DNA of 64,000 nt. It comes from Paenibacillus sp. FSL R7-0204. Its GTDB lineage: Bacteria; Bacillota; Bacilli; Paenibacillales; Paenibacillaceae. Below are positions 44,274 to 52,361 of the stretch, piece after piece. Made by a program: the position numbers and the translations under genes. Under the pieces are notes generated by a model that had not been told where the DNA came from, did not search any database, and saw only the letters and a list, made by a program, of their open reading frames with translations. The DNA is taken from contig NZ_JBBOCA010000001.1 of assembly GCF_038002225.1 (NCBI RefSeq), positions 7,316,001-7,380,000 of the forward strand, in the 5' to 3' direction. Within the stretch, counting starts at the first letter, position 1. Each line of letters starts with the position of its first letter.

Positions 44274-44687
44274 ATGCGAATATACGTTCTCTTCAAGGAG
44301 TTGAGAGGGATGCACAGAGCAGAGAGCCAGGATAACCTGCTGGTCAAATCCTATATTTTGCTGCCGCTTATTCTATCCGCCTTCGAGCGTGATGCTTCTG
44401 CTATATCCTCAGAGCTGCGTACGCCTGCGCCTTATCTTGAGGTAATCCAGTTGGCCGTCCATGCCGCTTCTGCTGATCTGCGGGAGGTCCGTGCCGGGAT
44501 GCGCGCCCGTGGTCTGAAGGTCTATGAACAACAGCGGCTGGAGGCGGGCGTTGAAGCCAAATTCGTCTGCAGAGGTTATCACGAGCGGATGCTGCTGCTG
44601 GATGATGTGATTGCTGCCCAGGCTACTCTGCATATGCGGAGATATCTGGGTATGGAGAAGACGGAGCAGGGCCCGAAGCAGAGCTAA
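44274..44687 (+). CDS. Hypothetical protein (137 aa)
   Basis: AAAGGTGAG precedes the ATG at 44274; an internal ATG at 44310 also has an upstream GGAG and could be used. The product is helical and basic in the middle (LREVRAGMRARGLKVYEQQ), with the tail LDDVIAAQATLHMRRYLGM. No membrane segment or known motif is visible. Its divergent neighbour is the 35-residue membrane protein gene. Confidence 0.6.
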   Translation: MRIYVLFKELRGMHRAESQDNLLVKSYILLPLILSAFERDASAISSELRTPAPYLEVIQLAVHAASADLREVRAGMRARGLKVYEQQRLEAGVEAKFVCRGYHERMLLLDDVIAAQATLHMRRYLGMEKTEQGPKQS

Positions 44688-44743
44688 CAAAGAAGCCTGC
44701 CGCAAGCGGCAGACTTCTGCATGTAATGATCACCCGGCTGCGG

Positions 44744-44884
44744 TTACATTAACAACGTCCAATACCCGAGCGTGCCACATATAACCGCCACAGCTACCGG
44801 ATACAGGATTCTCCGGCTTACCTGATCCCTGAACGCAAGAAACAAACAAAGCATACAAAGCCATGCAATTAGAAGGCTTCCCAT
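44744..44884 (-). CDS. Possible small membrane protein (46 aa)
   Basis: The frame encodes two hydrophobic helices: MGSLLIAWLCMLCLFLAF and the later LYPVAVAVICGTLGYWTLLM. The nearest ribosome site, AAGGAG, is 14 bases from the ATG, longer than ideal, so the call is tentative. A longer overlapping frame on the same strand is less protein-like. Confidence 0.4.
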   Translation of the reverse strand: MGSLLIAWLCMLCLFLAFRDQVSRRILYPVAVAVICGTLGYWTLLM

Positions 44885-45048
44885 CTATTATGCATACGCT
44901 CCTTCCCGGCATTCCTGCCCCTCTCCAGCGGTAGACCGCCTCAGAGCACAACTTCTTTATATATAGGAAGATTTCCCGCCGAATATCCCAATTATACCAG
45001 CTGACAGCCAATCTGGAGCAATTTTTCTTCAAAATGCCGGCAAGAAAT

Positions 45049-45471
45049 TCACAATTCCTCTTCCAGCACAGGATATTCCCAGAAACCCAGACGTCCCTTA
45101 GCAGGTATCGGATGTACCAGCGGAACAACTTCCTCCAGCTTCCAGGCATACCTTCCTTCGGCATAATTACCGAATACATATTCATTGCCACCCGGCCAGC
45201 CTTGCTGCACAAGCTCCGGCGTCACCTCACAGCAATCCACAAGGCGGCTGACCGCAATGATCCTGCCGGTTGGCAGATTGTCCGCAGTGTAGCCGTGACG
45301 GGCCAGCAACGACTGATACGGCTCCGTCCGGCAGATCGCCTTATTCACCTGCATCCCGGCATGAATGGCTAACTCCCCCCGGTAAGCGGTCCGCCAGCTC
45401 CGGGTTTCGATTTGTTTTTCTCCCAGCGCAATTAAGGTGGCCCACGGCTGGCGAATGGTCAGAACCTTCAT
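45049..45471 (-). CDS. ASCH domain protein
   Basis: The 140 residues start MKVLTIRQPWATLIALGEKQ and ETRSW, the signature opening of ASCH (PUA-like) domains, which bind or modify RNA; some members act as amidohydrolases on modified cytidines. Later residues include GRIIAVSRLVDCCE and YAWKLEEVVPL. Length fits a single-domain protein. AGGAGG lies 11 bases upstream. It stands alone. Confidence 0.9.
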   Translation of the reverse strand: MKVLTIRQPWATLIALGEKQIETRSWRTAYRGELAIHAGMQVNKAICRTEPYQSLLARHGYTADNLPTGRIIAVSRLVDCCEVTPELVQQGWPGGNEYVFGNYAEGRYAWKLEEVVPLVHPIPAKGRLGFWEYPVLEEEL

Positions 45472-45568
45472 AATGTAGCTTGCCTCCTCTGATGAATACC
45501 TTACTGGTCAGAATTACTATGACCTTCTATGGGAAAGAATAGTAGCTAAGAAGGAGGACTGATGAGCG

Positions 45569-46318
45569 ATGGGTAACGGATTAGATCAAGGGTATGGGGT
45601 ATTAAAATGCAAATTATCCAATGAGAATACCATATATAAGCTAGGCTACAAAAACAATCATATCCAGGTGCTGGTTGACGTTGAAGACGATGACCACAAA
45701 AAGTATAGATTAGCAATCAACATCCAATCAAGCAATAAAGCCGAGCATTTACCGGAAGACACTGCCAATCAGGTACTTTATTATGTGGGTGAAGATTTAA
45801 AATCGGAAGAAACAGCCCGCTGGCTCAAGCTTGAGTCAGGCTTCACGAAGATCACCAGGGATAACCGGAGCCTTGCCCTTGACTACATCCGGGGAAACCT
45901 CGTGATCCCTAACAAGATGGTGGCCCTGCCTAATACAGGCCGGAATGAACCGGAGGACAGCGATCCTCACAACAATCTCTTTGACAAAATAACTTCTTAT
46001 ATCGAGGAAGCAAAAAAGCAGAGGGCTACCCAGTATGTGTTCGGCGAACCTTGGGGGCCTGTGGATAAACCCGACAAATACTTCGGCTTCTCTCCTGGAC
46101 AGGGCGTTCATAATATTCATATGAACCAAGGCAATGCGGGCGGGTACGCCCGAGAAAATGGCACATGGCAAGACGGTGGAGTCCTTATTCATTTCCAGAA
46201 CGCGAACAGATGGGTGGCTATCTTCCTGGCCTTCCAGTCCCAATCCTGGTGTACTAACGACCAGGGAGAGGCCACCAAGCCGGTTAGTGAATGTAATCAT
46301 ACCAATGCTTTGTCATGA
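45569..46318 (+). CDS. YukJ-like DUF2278 family protein
   Basis: The 249 residues contain GYGVLKCKLSNE at the N-terminus, KYRLAINIQSS, LDYIRGNLV and, in the C-terminal half, FGEPWGPVDKPDKYFGFSPGQGVHNIHMNQGN and DGGVLIHF, all typical of the YukJ/DUF2278 family. The biochemical role is unknown. The start follows AAGGAGG. The 3' end overlaps the end of the convergent gene by 22 bases. Confidence 0.85.
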   Translation: MGNGLDQGYGVLKCKLSNENTIYKLGYKNNHIQVLVDVEDDDHKKYRLAINIQSSNKAEHLPEDTANQVLYYVGEDLKSEETARWLKLESGFTKITRDNRSLALDYIRGNLVIPNKMVALPNTGRNEPEDSDPHNNLFDKITSYIEEAKKQRATQYVFGEPWGPVDKPDKYFGFSPGQGVHNIHMNQGNAGGYARENGTWQDGGVLIHFQNANRWVAIFLAFQSQSWCTNDQGEATKPVSECNHTNALS

Positions 46319-47445
46319 GCCAACACCATCGCATTAACCGCTGATACGATATCCTTGGCATCCAACTGTTCATCCAGCCTCAAATGAAGTTGTAAGGTAG
46401 CAACTGGTGAATGGTTAGCAGAAACGATGAGCTCAACCTCATGAGATGAAAGCACCTTTGCTTGCAGGATTTGCAGCCAGGGGATAAGATCCGGTAACGC
46501 TTTATCCTCCGAAGGACCCATTTCCATGCCATCCGCCCCAATAGGTGAACGCCCGTCGAAATACTCAATTCTGAGCACAGCATCAGAAGGGGGACTGTTC
46601 CTCTTCAAGGTCCTAGCCGCTTCGAGCTGATGGCGGGAGGTTTGTTTACGACCGATAATTATATTCCACAAAACGATACACAGGGAGGGGATGAAGAAGC
46701 AGAGCACCGCCAACCAACCACTGGAGGTCTTGACATAGACGGCAAAAAAGAGGGCTGCGGATAGAATCGCAAGTAACCAGATGTAGAGCTCCTGCCGCCA
46801 TTTGGACTGGCGCTTCCCGGATGCTGGAGGAATGGACTGTGCTGGCTGAATATCGGTAGCTTGCTCCGGTTGAGCCGCCGTTCGTTCTCTCCATGGCAAA
46901 TGCTCCCCACTCAGCATATAAAAGTTATCGGCTGCTCCCTGCCAGACCTTCTCCTGCGAGGGTTGCGGCGACTGCCAGAGGGTAACGTACTCTTGAATAT
47001 CTCTCAGATATAGGGCAGGATCGCCCGTGAACGAGAAATATTGCGAAAGCTCCAGATGAATAACGGCAGCAGAATAACGCTGTACATGGGTCGATAAGGT
47101 TTCCAGCCACTCCTGTACAGGAGTGGCAAGCGCTGGGAAACGGGCCAGCGTGCCCGGTAAACTCAGGCGCAATTGCTCTGCAGCATCCGCCCATGGAATC
47201 TGCCATTGGAAGGCCTCGGAAAAATGTTCCCACTCCGGCAAATCCTCCACATCCGGTTGGTCCATATGGGGTTGAATCTTGCTCCAAGCTTGCATAAGCT
47301 GGCTGCTATAGCGCTGAAACTGGTCTTGGCTGACCAGACAAAACCATACTGGAGCGAGAAAATTATTTGTCTCGAAAGCTGTATTCTCATAATCAATCCA
47401 CTCTGTATCGGCACTGGTAACAACCAGGAATGTCCGGTTTCCCAT
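46297..47445 (-). CDS. Membrane protein of unknown function, convergent with yukJ-like gene
   Basis: The start with AAGGA six bases upstream is used; a longer upstream reading exists. The 382 residues have a soluble N-terminal domain (MGNRTFLVVTSADTEW, Trp- and Gln-rich, 1-215), two membrane helices (LYIWLLAILSAALFFAVYV and WLAVLCFFIPSLCIVLWNI) near 220-270, and a C-terminal soluble domain. It is not recognised. The shared 22-base tail with the YukJ-like gene may indicate a linked pair, but the strands are opposite. Confidence 0.6.
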   Translation of the reverse strand: MGNRTFLVVTSADTEWIDYENTAFETNNFLAPVWFCLVSQDQFQRYSSQLMQAWSKIQPHMDQPDVEDLPEWEHFSEAFQWQIPWADAAEQLRLSLPGTLARFPALATPVQEWLETLSTHVQRYSAAVIHLELSQYFSFTGDPALYLRDIQEYVTLWQSPQPSQEKVWQGAADNFYMLSGEHLPWRERTAAQPEQATDIQPAQSIPPASGKRQSKWRQELYIWLLAILSAALFFAVYVKTSSGWLAVLCFFIPSLCIVLWNIIIGRKQTSRHQLEAARTLKRNSPPSDAVLRIEYFDGRSPIGADGMEMGPSEDKALPDLIPWLQILQAKVLSSHEVELIVSANHSPVATLQLHLRLDEQLDAKDIVSAVNAMVLAHDKALV

Positions 47446-47592
47446 ATAAGATCCTTGCCTCCTAGCATCCAACCATATGCTCCCCACTCTACTTAACTAA
47501 AGGGTAGAAGAATGGTAGATGTTGATGCTTGCATAGAAAAAAGGCGCAGTTCCAAAAAACCGGAAACCCGCGCCACTATCGACTTTGTTAAG

Positions 47593-47639
47593 ATGCTGGT
47601 GAAGGGAATTGAACCCCCGGCCTACGCATTACGAGTGCG
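47593..47639 (-). other. Duplicated 3' part of tRNA-Thr (distal attachment site)
   Basis: It covers the discriminator, acceptor 3' strand, T arm, variable loop and most of the anticodon arm of tRNA-Thr(CGU). The D arm and 5' acceptor strand are missing, so it is not a functional tRNA. Confidence 0.88.
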
Positions 47640-48240
47640 ACCACGTTAGTATTTACTAGGTATTATAAAGGTTTACAAGTATAATTTATATACTAGAAAC
47701 CCGTTAAAAAACTTAATGGGGTTGGTAGATATTTGTTTTCCGTTAGAAGTTTGGTTAGAAGAAATGTTAGAAAACATGACTGGTCTTAACCCAGTCCGAC
47801 CTTGTATAATCGGCCTGCTGCTATAGATAGCGGGTTCTGAGATCGGCATAAGCGCCGTCCCGAGCTTTTATCAGCGCGGCCAAGGTGATTACGTTTAGCA
47901 TAACTTATTTTCACACCAAATTAAGGGGCAAGCCAGATTACCCTCCTTGGATCCTGAATACCTCTTCCTATAGCTATACGAAAAAATAATGGAGATCTTA
48001 CACACTTTTTAGCACTTAGTTCAACAAACTACCAAAATGATTATCGTGACCTTTAACATATCAAATATAGTTAAGAAGAACTGATTTTGTGTCGAATAAA
48101 AAAATTCTTTGTCGAAACAATGGCATTATTGAAGAAATCAGTTATTCTTTAAATTAAGAAATAAAACCATTTTTTCCATTTCAAATTGTATGTGTTTTTT
48201 AATTTTGTTTTAAAATTTATTAAAATTCAGGAGGGTAAAA

Positions 48241-49245
48241 ATGAAAAAAACACGTTTTTTCACCAGTTTCTCTGCTGTTTTGTTAGGAATTTCGGTAATG
48301 GCAAGTGGTGCTTCGGCAGCTGTATCGACTTTTGCAAAATGGCCAAGTAGATACAACACCATGTATATTGAAAGTAATAGTATTGGTTCACCATGGACTA
48401 GTAGTGCGGGACAATGGTATAACAGCACTAACTATAAACTTTCTACTTCTGTTGGTGTTAGTAACACTTATTATGCATACAATGTTTATAATAGCTCTGC
48501 TGACTGGGATGCTACCACCTATGTTTACTATTCTGCGGGAGTTATTACAAAGATGACATTAAATTTGAACACATTTTATACATCAGGAAGTAGATATACA
48601 AGCAATGTTCTGAAAGGTGTCCTGACTCATGAAATTGGTCATTCATTAGGTTTATACGACTCGTCAGTTGTTGAATCCTCCTCCATTATGCATCCGTATA
48701 CATTTCAATCTGACTTGACAACCCCACTGAGAGTATCTTCACCTTCTTCATCTGATATTTCTGTTGTAAATAATTTGTATCCTGCTATTGGAAGTTTAAC
48801 TGCCGAAAATACAAATTCTGAAATACCCCAATTGGAAGATGGGATTTACATTCATCCCTCTTGGGCGGTATATTATGAAGACGAGGTTGCTTTAACAAAA
48901 GCAGCTGACTTAGTAATTAAGGGGAAAGTTTCTGAAGAAATAGGTAGTGTGTTTAGAAAAGGAGATTACCTTAATTATAGTACAGAGGTTAACGTTGATA
49001 TTAATGAGATTATAAAAGGAGACCAAATCTCAGAACAAAGTATCATTGTTTCACAAATGGGTGGGTCTGATGGTGAAGTTACAGTATTCTCAGATGATAC
49101 AACTCATCTAAAGAAAAATCAGGATGTTATTTTGTTTTTACGCAAAAATGCTGATGGTACTTTTAGATCTATTAATGAAGATGACGGTATATTTATTAAT
49201 GAAGCAGGTCAATATAAGAATATTAATTCAAAAAAAGAATTGTAA
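48241..49245 (+). CDS. Secreted zinc metalloprotease, HExxHxxGxxD type
   Basis: The 334-residue product has a signal peptide ending ASGASAA. The zinc motif HEIGHSLGLYD (130-140) supplies two His and Asp in place of the third His of metzincins, as in snapalysin-type enzymes; a Met-turn-like SIMHPY follows at 148-153. The C-terminal part (about 190-334) is a separate beta-rich domain (AADLVIKGKVSEEIG, VDINEIIKGDQ) found in other secreted Firmicute proteins. GGAGG precedes the start. Codon use is AT-rich and differs from the chromosome around it, consistent with acquisition. Confidence 0.82.
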   Translation: MKKTRFFTSFSAVLLGISVMASGASAAVSTFAKWPSRYNTMYIESNSIGSPWTSSAGQWYNSTNYKLSTSVGVSNTYYAYNVYNSSADWDATTYVYYSAGVITKMTLNLNTFYTSGSRYTSNVLKGVLTHEIGHSLGLYDSSVVESSSIMHPYTFQSDLTTPLRVSSPSSSDISVVNNLYPAIGSLTAENTNSEIPQLEDGIYIHPSWAVYYEDEVALTKAADLVIKGKVSEEIGSVFRKGDYLNYSTEVNVDINEIIKGDQISEQSIIVSQMGGSDGEVTVFSDDTTHLKKNQDVILFLRKNADGTFRSINEDDGIFINEAGQYKNINSKKEL

Positions 49246-49268
49246 GTCAAGATTCCAATATTTTCACA

Positions 49269-49307
49269 AAAAACTAACTTTCTGATTTTTTCAGAAAGTT
49301 AGTTTTT
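49269..49307 (+). terminator. Terminator after the protease gene
   Basis: AAAAACTAACTTTCTGA pairs perfectly with TCAGAAAGTTAGTTTTT. Confidence 0.9.
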
Positions 49308-49370
49308 AATATTAATTCGACTGAAACATTTTGGCAAACAGTTTCGTCATAAAAGATGAGGTGATGAATA

Positions 49371-49754
49371 ATGAAGAAAACTTTGATTTTCTTTTTAATA
49401 ATTATACTTACAGCATGTTCGAATAAGATCGCTACTGTAAATCCAGAAAAAACATTACCAGTAGAGACCAATGAAGTCCTCTCTTCTTATCCTTATCCTT
49501 TAGTCAAATGGAATAACGTATTTTATAGCTTGACAACTGAAGAAAATATAGAAGTAAACGAACCGATTGGAGAAATTTCAAATTATTCAAACGATGATAC
49601 TAACAAAGGTTCAACTCCAGATAATTCTTCAAATTTCTATCAAAAGGGGACTAAGCTTTGGTCAATTAAAGATTTTGACACAAATGAAGCAATTGCTGTA
49701 GAATATGAACCTAATAAATATGTAAAAGCAGTTTTAGATCAAGTTGATAAATAA
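49371..49754 (+). CDS. Small lipoprotein of unknown function
   Basis: The 127 residues start MKKTLIFFLIIILTACSNK, a lipoprotein signal with LTAC. The mature part is acidic, with YPYPLVKWNNVFYSLT and later GTKLWSIKDFDTNEAIAVEY. No enzymatic motif is seen. GAGGTGATGAATA precedes the ATG. It lies in the AT-rich island, 125 bases after the protease gene, and may be an associated factor, for example a binding or immunity protein, but that is a guess. Confidence 0.75.
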   Translation: MKKTLIFFLIIILTACSNKIATVNPEKTLPVETNEVLSSYPYPLVKWNNVFYSLTTEENIEVNEPIGEISNYSNDDTNKGSTPDNSSNFYQKGTKLWSIKDFDTNEAIAVEYEPNKYVKAVLDQVDK

Positions 49755-50150
49755 TTTTCATGTTGTGTCTTTTCCTTAATTCTTGAACATGAGAATTTCA
49801 ACTGAATTCTGAATATACATTTGAAGTCTTCAATTTATTCCCGTGTCATATGGTTCAATAGTCTGTAATTCTCATCTCAGAGACCTGATACAGACCTAGT
49901 CAACTTTGTGATGTCCATTGACTATTCGCTGCATCGTAAATAAGCCGCTGTCATTAACGAGATGGTTCATACAGAAATAATCGCGGATCAGTAGACATGA
50001 CAAAACCTCCCACATTTTACCGTAGGAGGCTCCGTAAATCAGCGCCTACGCACCGCCGGATTAACGCCGGGAATACGTTGGCCTATCGTATGCCTGACCG
50101 TAACATTCAACGCTGACAACCGTTGATACTACGCGGATTTTAACGCGGAA

Positions 50151-50222
50151 TGCTGGTGAAGGGAATTGAACCCCCGGCCTACGCATTACGAGTGCGTTGC
50201 TCTACCCCTGAGCTACACCAGC
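50151..50222 (-). tRNA. tRNA-Thr (anticodon CGU)
   Basis: The 72 bases fold as a complete cloverleaf: acceptor GCTGGTG with CACCAGC, D stem GCTC/GAGC, anticodon stem ACGCA/TGCGT with loop CTCGTAA (anticodon CGT), a five-base variable loop and a T loop TTCAATT. The 3' CCA is not encoded. It is the integration site of the adjacent island. Confidence 0.95.
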
Positions 50223-50310
50223 GAACAGGCTTTGCTGTCCTGCCAAACAAAAAATATTATAACTCTTCCAGCGGAAAACGCAACCCCTTTTTCCGCTGGT
50301 TGCTGTGTCA

Positions 50311-51090
50311 TCAGCCGTGCATGAGCCCCAGCCTGCGGAAATAATCCAGCGCGAGCTTAGCGCTTGCAAGGGAGGATACCTCATAGACCTCTTGTTCCAC
50401 AATATAGTAGAGAATTCCGCTCTGCTCCGCTATCTCGAAGACACTCTGGAAATCGACCTCTCCCTTTCCGAGATCAGTCTCCTCCTGGTTGGCTCCGAAA
50501 TCCTTAATGTGGACCAGCGGAACACGTCCGGCATACCGTGACACATAATGAGCCGGGTTGGCTCCGCCCCTGTGTACCCAGCCCAGATCAAATTCTGCCA
50601 GCATATGCTCCGCAGGAATCCGCTCCAGCCAGATATCGATGACAGCCTTGCCGTCAACCTTAGCGAATTCATAATCATGGTTGTGATAACCGTACTGCAT
50701 CCCTGCCGCCCGGACCATCGCGGAAGCCTTCTCCAGGAATGGAATGATACTGGTCACATCGTCGATGGAGGGGTTGGGCGGAAGCGGTGCCGACGGGGTG
50801 ATGATATATTGAATTCCCAGCTCCGCCGCGTATTCAATCTCCCGGGCCAATGCCCGCTCCATCTGATCCAGGCTGCTGAAGTCCAGACCCACATGCGCCG
50901 AAGGTGCTGCAAGACCCAGTTCATCCAGCCTGCGGCGCAGTGCCGCGGCAGTTACGCCGAAATATCCGGCGAATTCCACCACCTGGTATCCCATCTCTGC
51001 TACCTTGCCCAGTGTGTCGAGGAGATCCCGCTCCGTCTGGTCACGCAGTGTATACATTTGAATTCCGATCTGCCGCGCTGCTTCTGCCAT
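50311..51090 (-). CDS. Sugar phosphate isomerase/epimerase family (xylose isomerase-like TIM barrel)
   Basis: The start follows AAGGAG by 10 bases; an upstream in-frame ATG lacks a site. The 259 residues show the AP-endonuclease-2/xylose isomerase-like barrel: IGIQMYTLRD, VEFAGYFG, YHNHDYEF, EFDLGWVHRGG, VHIKDFG and the metal-ligand Glu in IVEQEVYE. Members isomerise sugars or inositol derivatives; the substrate is not evident. Followed by the tRNA-Thr gene on the same strand. Confidence 0.88.
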   Translation of the reverse strand: MAEAARQIGIQMYTLRDQTERDLLDTLGKVAEMGYQVVEFAGYFGVTAAALRRRLDELGLAAPSAHVGLDFSSLDQMERALAREIEYAAELGIQYIITPSAPLPPNPSIDDVTSIIPFLEKASAMVRAAGMQYGYHNHDYEFAKVDGKAVIDIWLERIPAEHMLAEFDLGWVHRGGANPAHYVSRYAGRVPLVHIKDFGANQEETDLGKGEVDFQSVFEIAEQSGILYYIVEQEVYEVSSLASAKLALDYFRRLGLMHG

Positions 51091-51138
51091 GAAGAATCCG
51101 CTCCTTATCGTCATTTCTGGTTGGATACTATATTCACA

Positions 51139-51447
51139 CTACTTCCCCTGAAGCTTGCGCTCTACGGATTCCAGCTTACTGCGGCTGGTTGAGGTCTTGT
51201 CACGCCGGTCGTCAATCTTGAGCGAGGTTGAGACTCTCTGCGCCCCGGCGGTGAACGGCGACTCATGCAGCGCTTCTACCGCAGCCAGAATCCGTGCTAC
51301 CGGCCCCTCAATAATCGTACCCATGGAAGTAAGCTCATAGGTAATACCCTCCACCGTCTCCAGCACACGCTGCATCTCGGCCACATAGCTGCTGAGACTG
51401 GTGCTGCCTGTCCCAATCGGAATAACGGTCACTTCGCCAATTGCCAT
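51139..51447 (-). CDS. MTH1187/YqgV-type thiamine-binding protein (DUF77)
   Basis: The start follows AGGAGGCAG; an upstream extension lacks support. The 102 residues begin AIGEVTVIPIGTGSTSLSSY and contain TYELTSMGTIIEG and RVSTSLKIDDRRDK, the core of the DUF77 ferredoxin-like fold that binds thiamine or pyrimidine in structural studies. It lies 48 bases upstream of the isomerase gene on the minus strand, possibly in one operon. Confidence 0.85.
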   Translation of the reverse strand: MAIGEVTVIPIGTGSTSLSSYVAEMQRVLETVEGITYELTSMGTIIEGPVARILAAVEALHESPFTAGAQRVSTSLKIDDRRDKTSTSRSKLESVERKLQGK

Positions 51448-51753
51448 TGTGAACTGCCTCCTAATGATCTGATGTGCCTGCCTCTTACTTATCCTCTTAT
51501 TGTAACGCTTCGCCAAGCTTGCCACAAATCGCCTGCCATCCTCTTTATTCTATATAATATCCGTCAAAATGATTACCAGGATTAGACGCACTCTATTTAT
51601 GGATTCTTTGTGGCGTATTTTCGGAGATTTTATGAAAAATTCAAAGCAGATTCAGAGGAAAGTTGTGGATTACCTGTGGACTAACTGTGGATCAGCTGTG
51701 AGTAAAAGCGCCGAACCCGCTCCCCGTGCGGGATTGCAAAAAATCATTTACAA

Positions 51754-51801
51754 ACACAATATATTGCGGTAGCTTTAATAGATAACAACAAAATATAGTA
51801 G
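51754..51801. promoter_or_regulatory. Paired NrdR boxes upstream of nrdD
   Basis: ACACAATATATTGCGG at 51754-51769 and CAACAAAATATAGTAG at 51786-51801 match the NrdR consensus ACACwATATATwGTGT at 13 and 11 of 16 positions. Their starts are 32 bp apart, the three-turn spacing typical of tandem NrdR sites. They overlap a probable promoter (TTGCAA about 51735). Confidence 0.65.
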
Positions 51802-51814
51802 AAACGGGTGTTTC

Positions 51815-52295
51815 ACCCCTTGTAGTAGAGGTGCGACTTAATAGGGAAGCGCGGTGCAAAACCGCTGCGGTCCCGCCACTGTAACCGGATGCTCCCTGGG
51901 TGCGATGCCCCTGGGCCGCATTCTCCGGCTCATTGCCACTAAGGGGCGGAATAAGCCCCCCGGGAAGGCGCCGGAGGAGTTGCCGGAAGCCAGGAGACCT
52001 GCCCTGTTTCGGTGGCACCGCTTAGACTCCTGCGAGGAACAGGGGAGGTGTCCGTATGCGGCCTGCAATAGCAGAGTTAGCCTTCCGTCAATCGGGCCAG
52101 AGGCTGCCGATACCTGAGGACGATCGTGGATTATCTTCAGGTATCGGCTCTGCGGAATATACAAGAACGGGCGTAAGCTATTCGCCCCGTGTCTGCTCGT
52201 ATGTTCCACCCAGACCACAGGCAAATTTCCGCTTTCCGGATCTTTGCATCATGCATTCGGGCATTTCCGGCCTTCCCGGCCGGGGGTGCTTTTTT
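51815..52295 (+). promoter_or_regulatory. Cobalamin riboswitch with downstream terminator
   Basis: The aptamer contains GGTGCAAAACCGCTGCGG, TCCCGCCACTGTAACCGG (B12 box half) and, after a long variable arm, AAGCCAGGAGACCTGCC. A long hairpin CCGATACCTGAGG/CTTCAGGTATCGG follows at 52108-52149. An intrinsic terminator closes the leader at 52261-52295: GCATTTCCGGCC with GGCCGGGGGTGC, then TTTTTT. Cobalamin should promote termination and lower nrdD expression. Confidence 0.9.
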
Positions 52296-52361
52296 ACTGA
52301 TGTCCTGACCATTCTATGATACATATTACGCTTACAATACCCGAGAGGAGAGAGTTATATA

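Larger units (their letters stand above)
47593..50196. mobile_element. Small AT-rich genomic island at tRNA-Thr, flanked by 47-bp direct repeats
   Basis: A 47-bp stretch at 47593-47639 is identical to 50150-50196, the 3' portion of the tRNA-Thr gene. The 2.5 kb between them is much richer in A/T than the flanks, carries a secreted protease and a lipoprotein gene, and includes gene-free DNA (47640-48240 and 49755-50150). Short coding-like scraps remain, such as a 26-codon minus frame at 47821-47901 with GC-rich codon use. No integrase is present, so this appears to be a deletion remnant of a site-specific element. Confidence 0.75.

Noticed and set aside
47593..47639. A second tRNA-Thr gene
   Set aside because: Only the 3' two thirds is present; D arm and 5' acceptor strand are missing.
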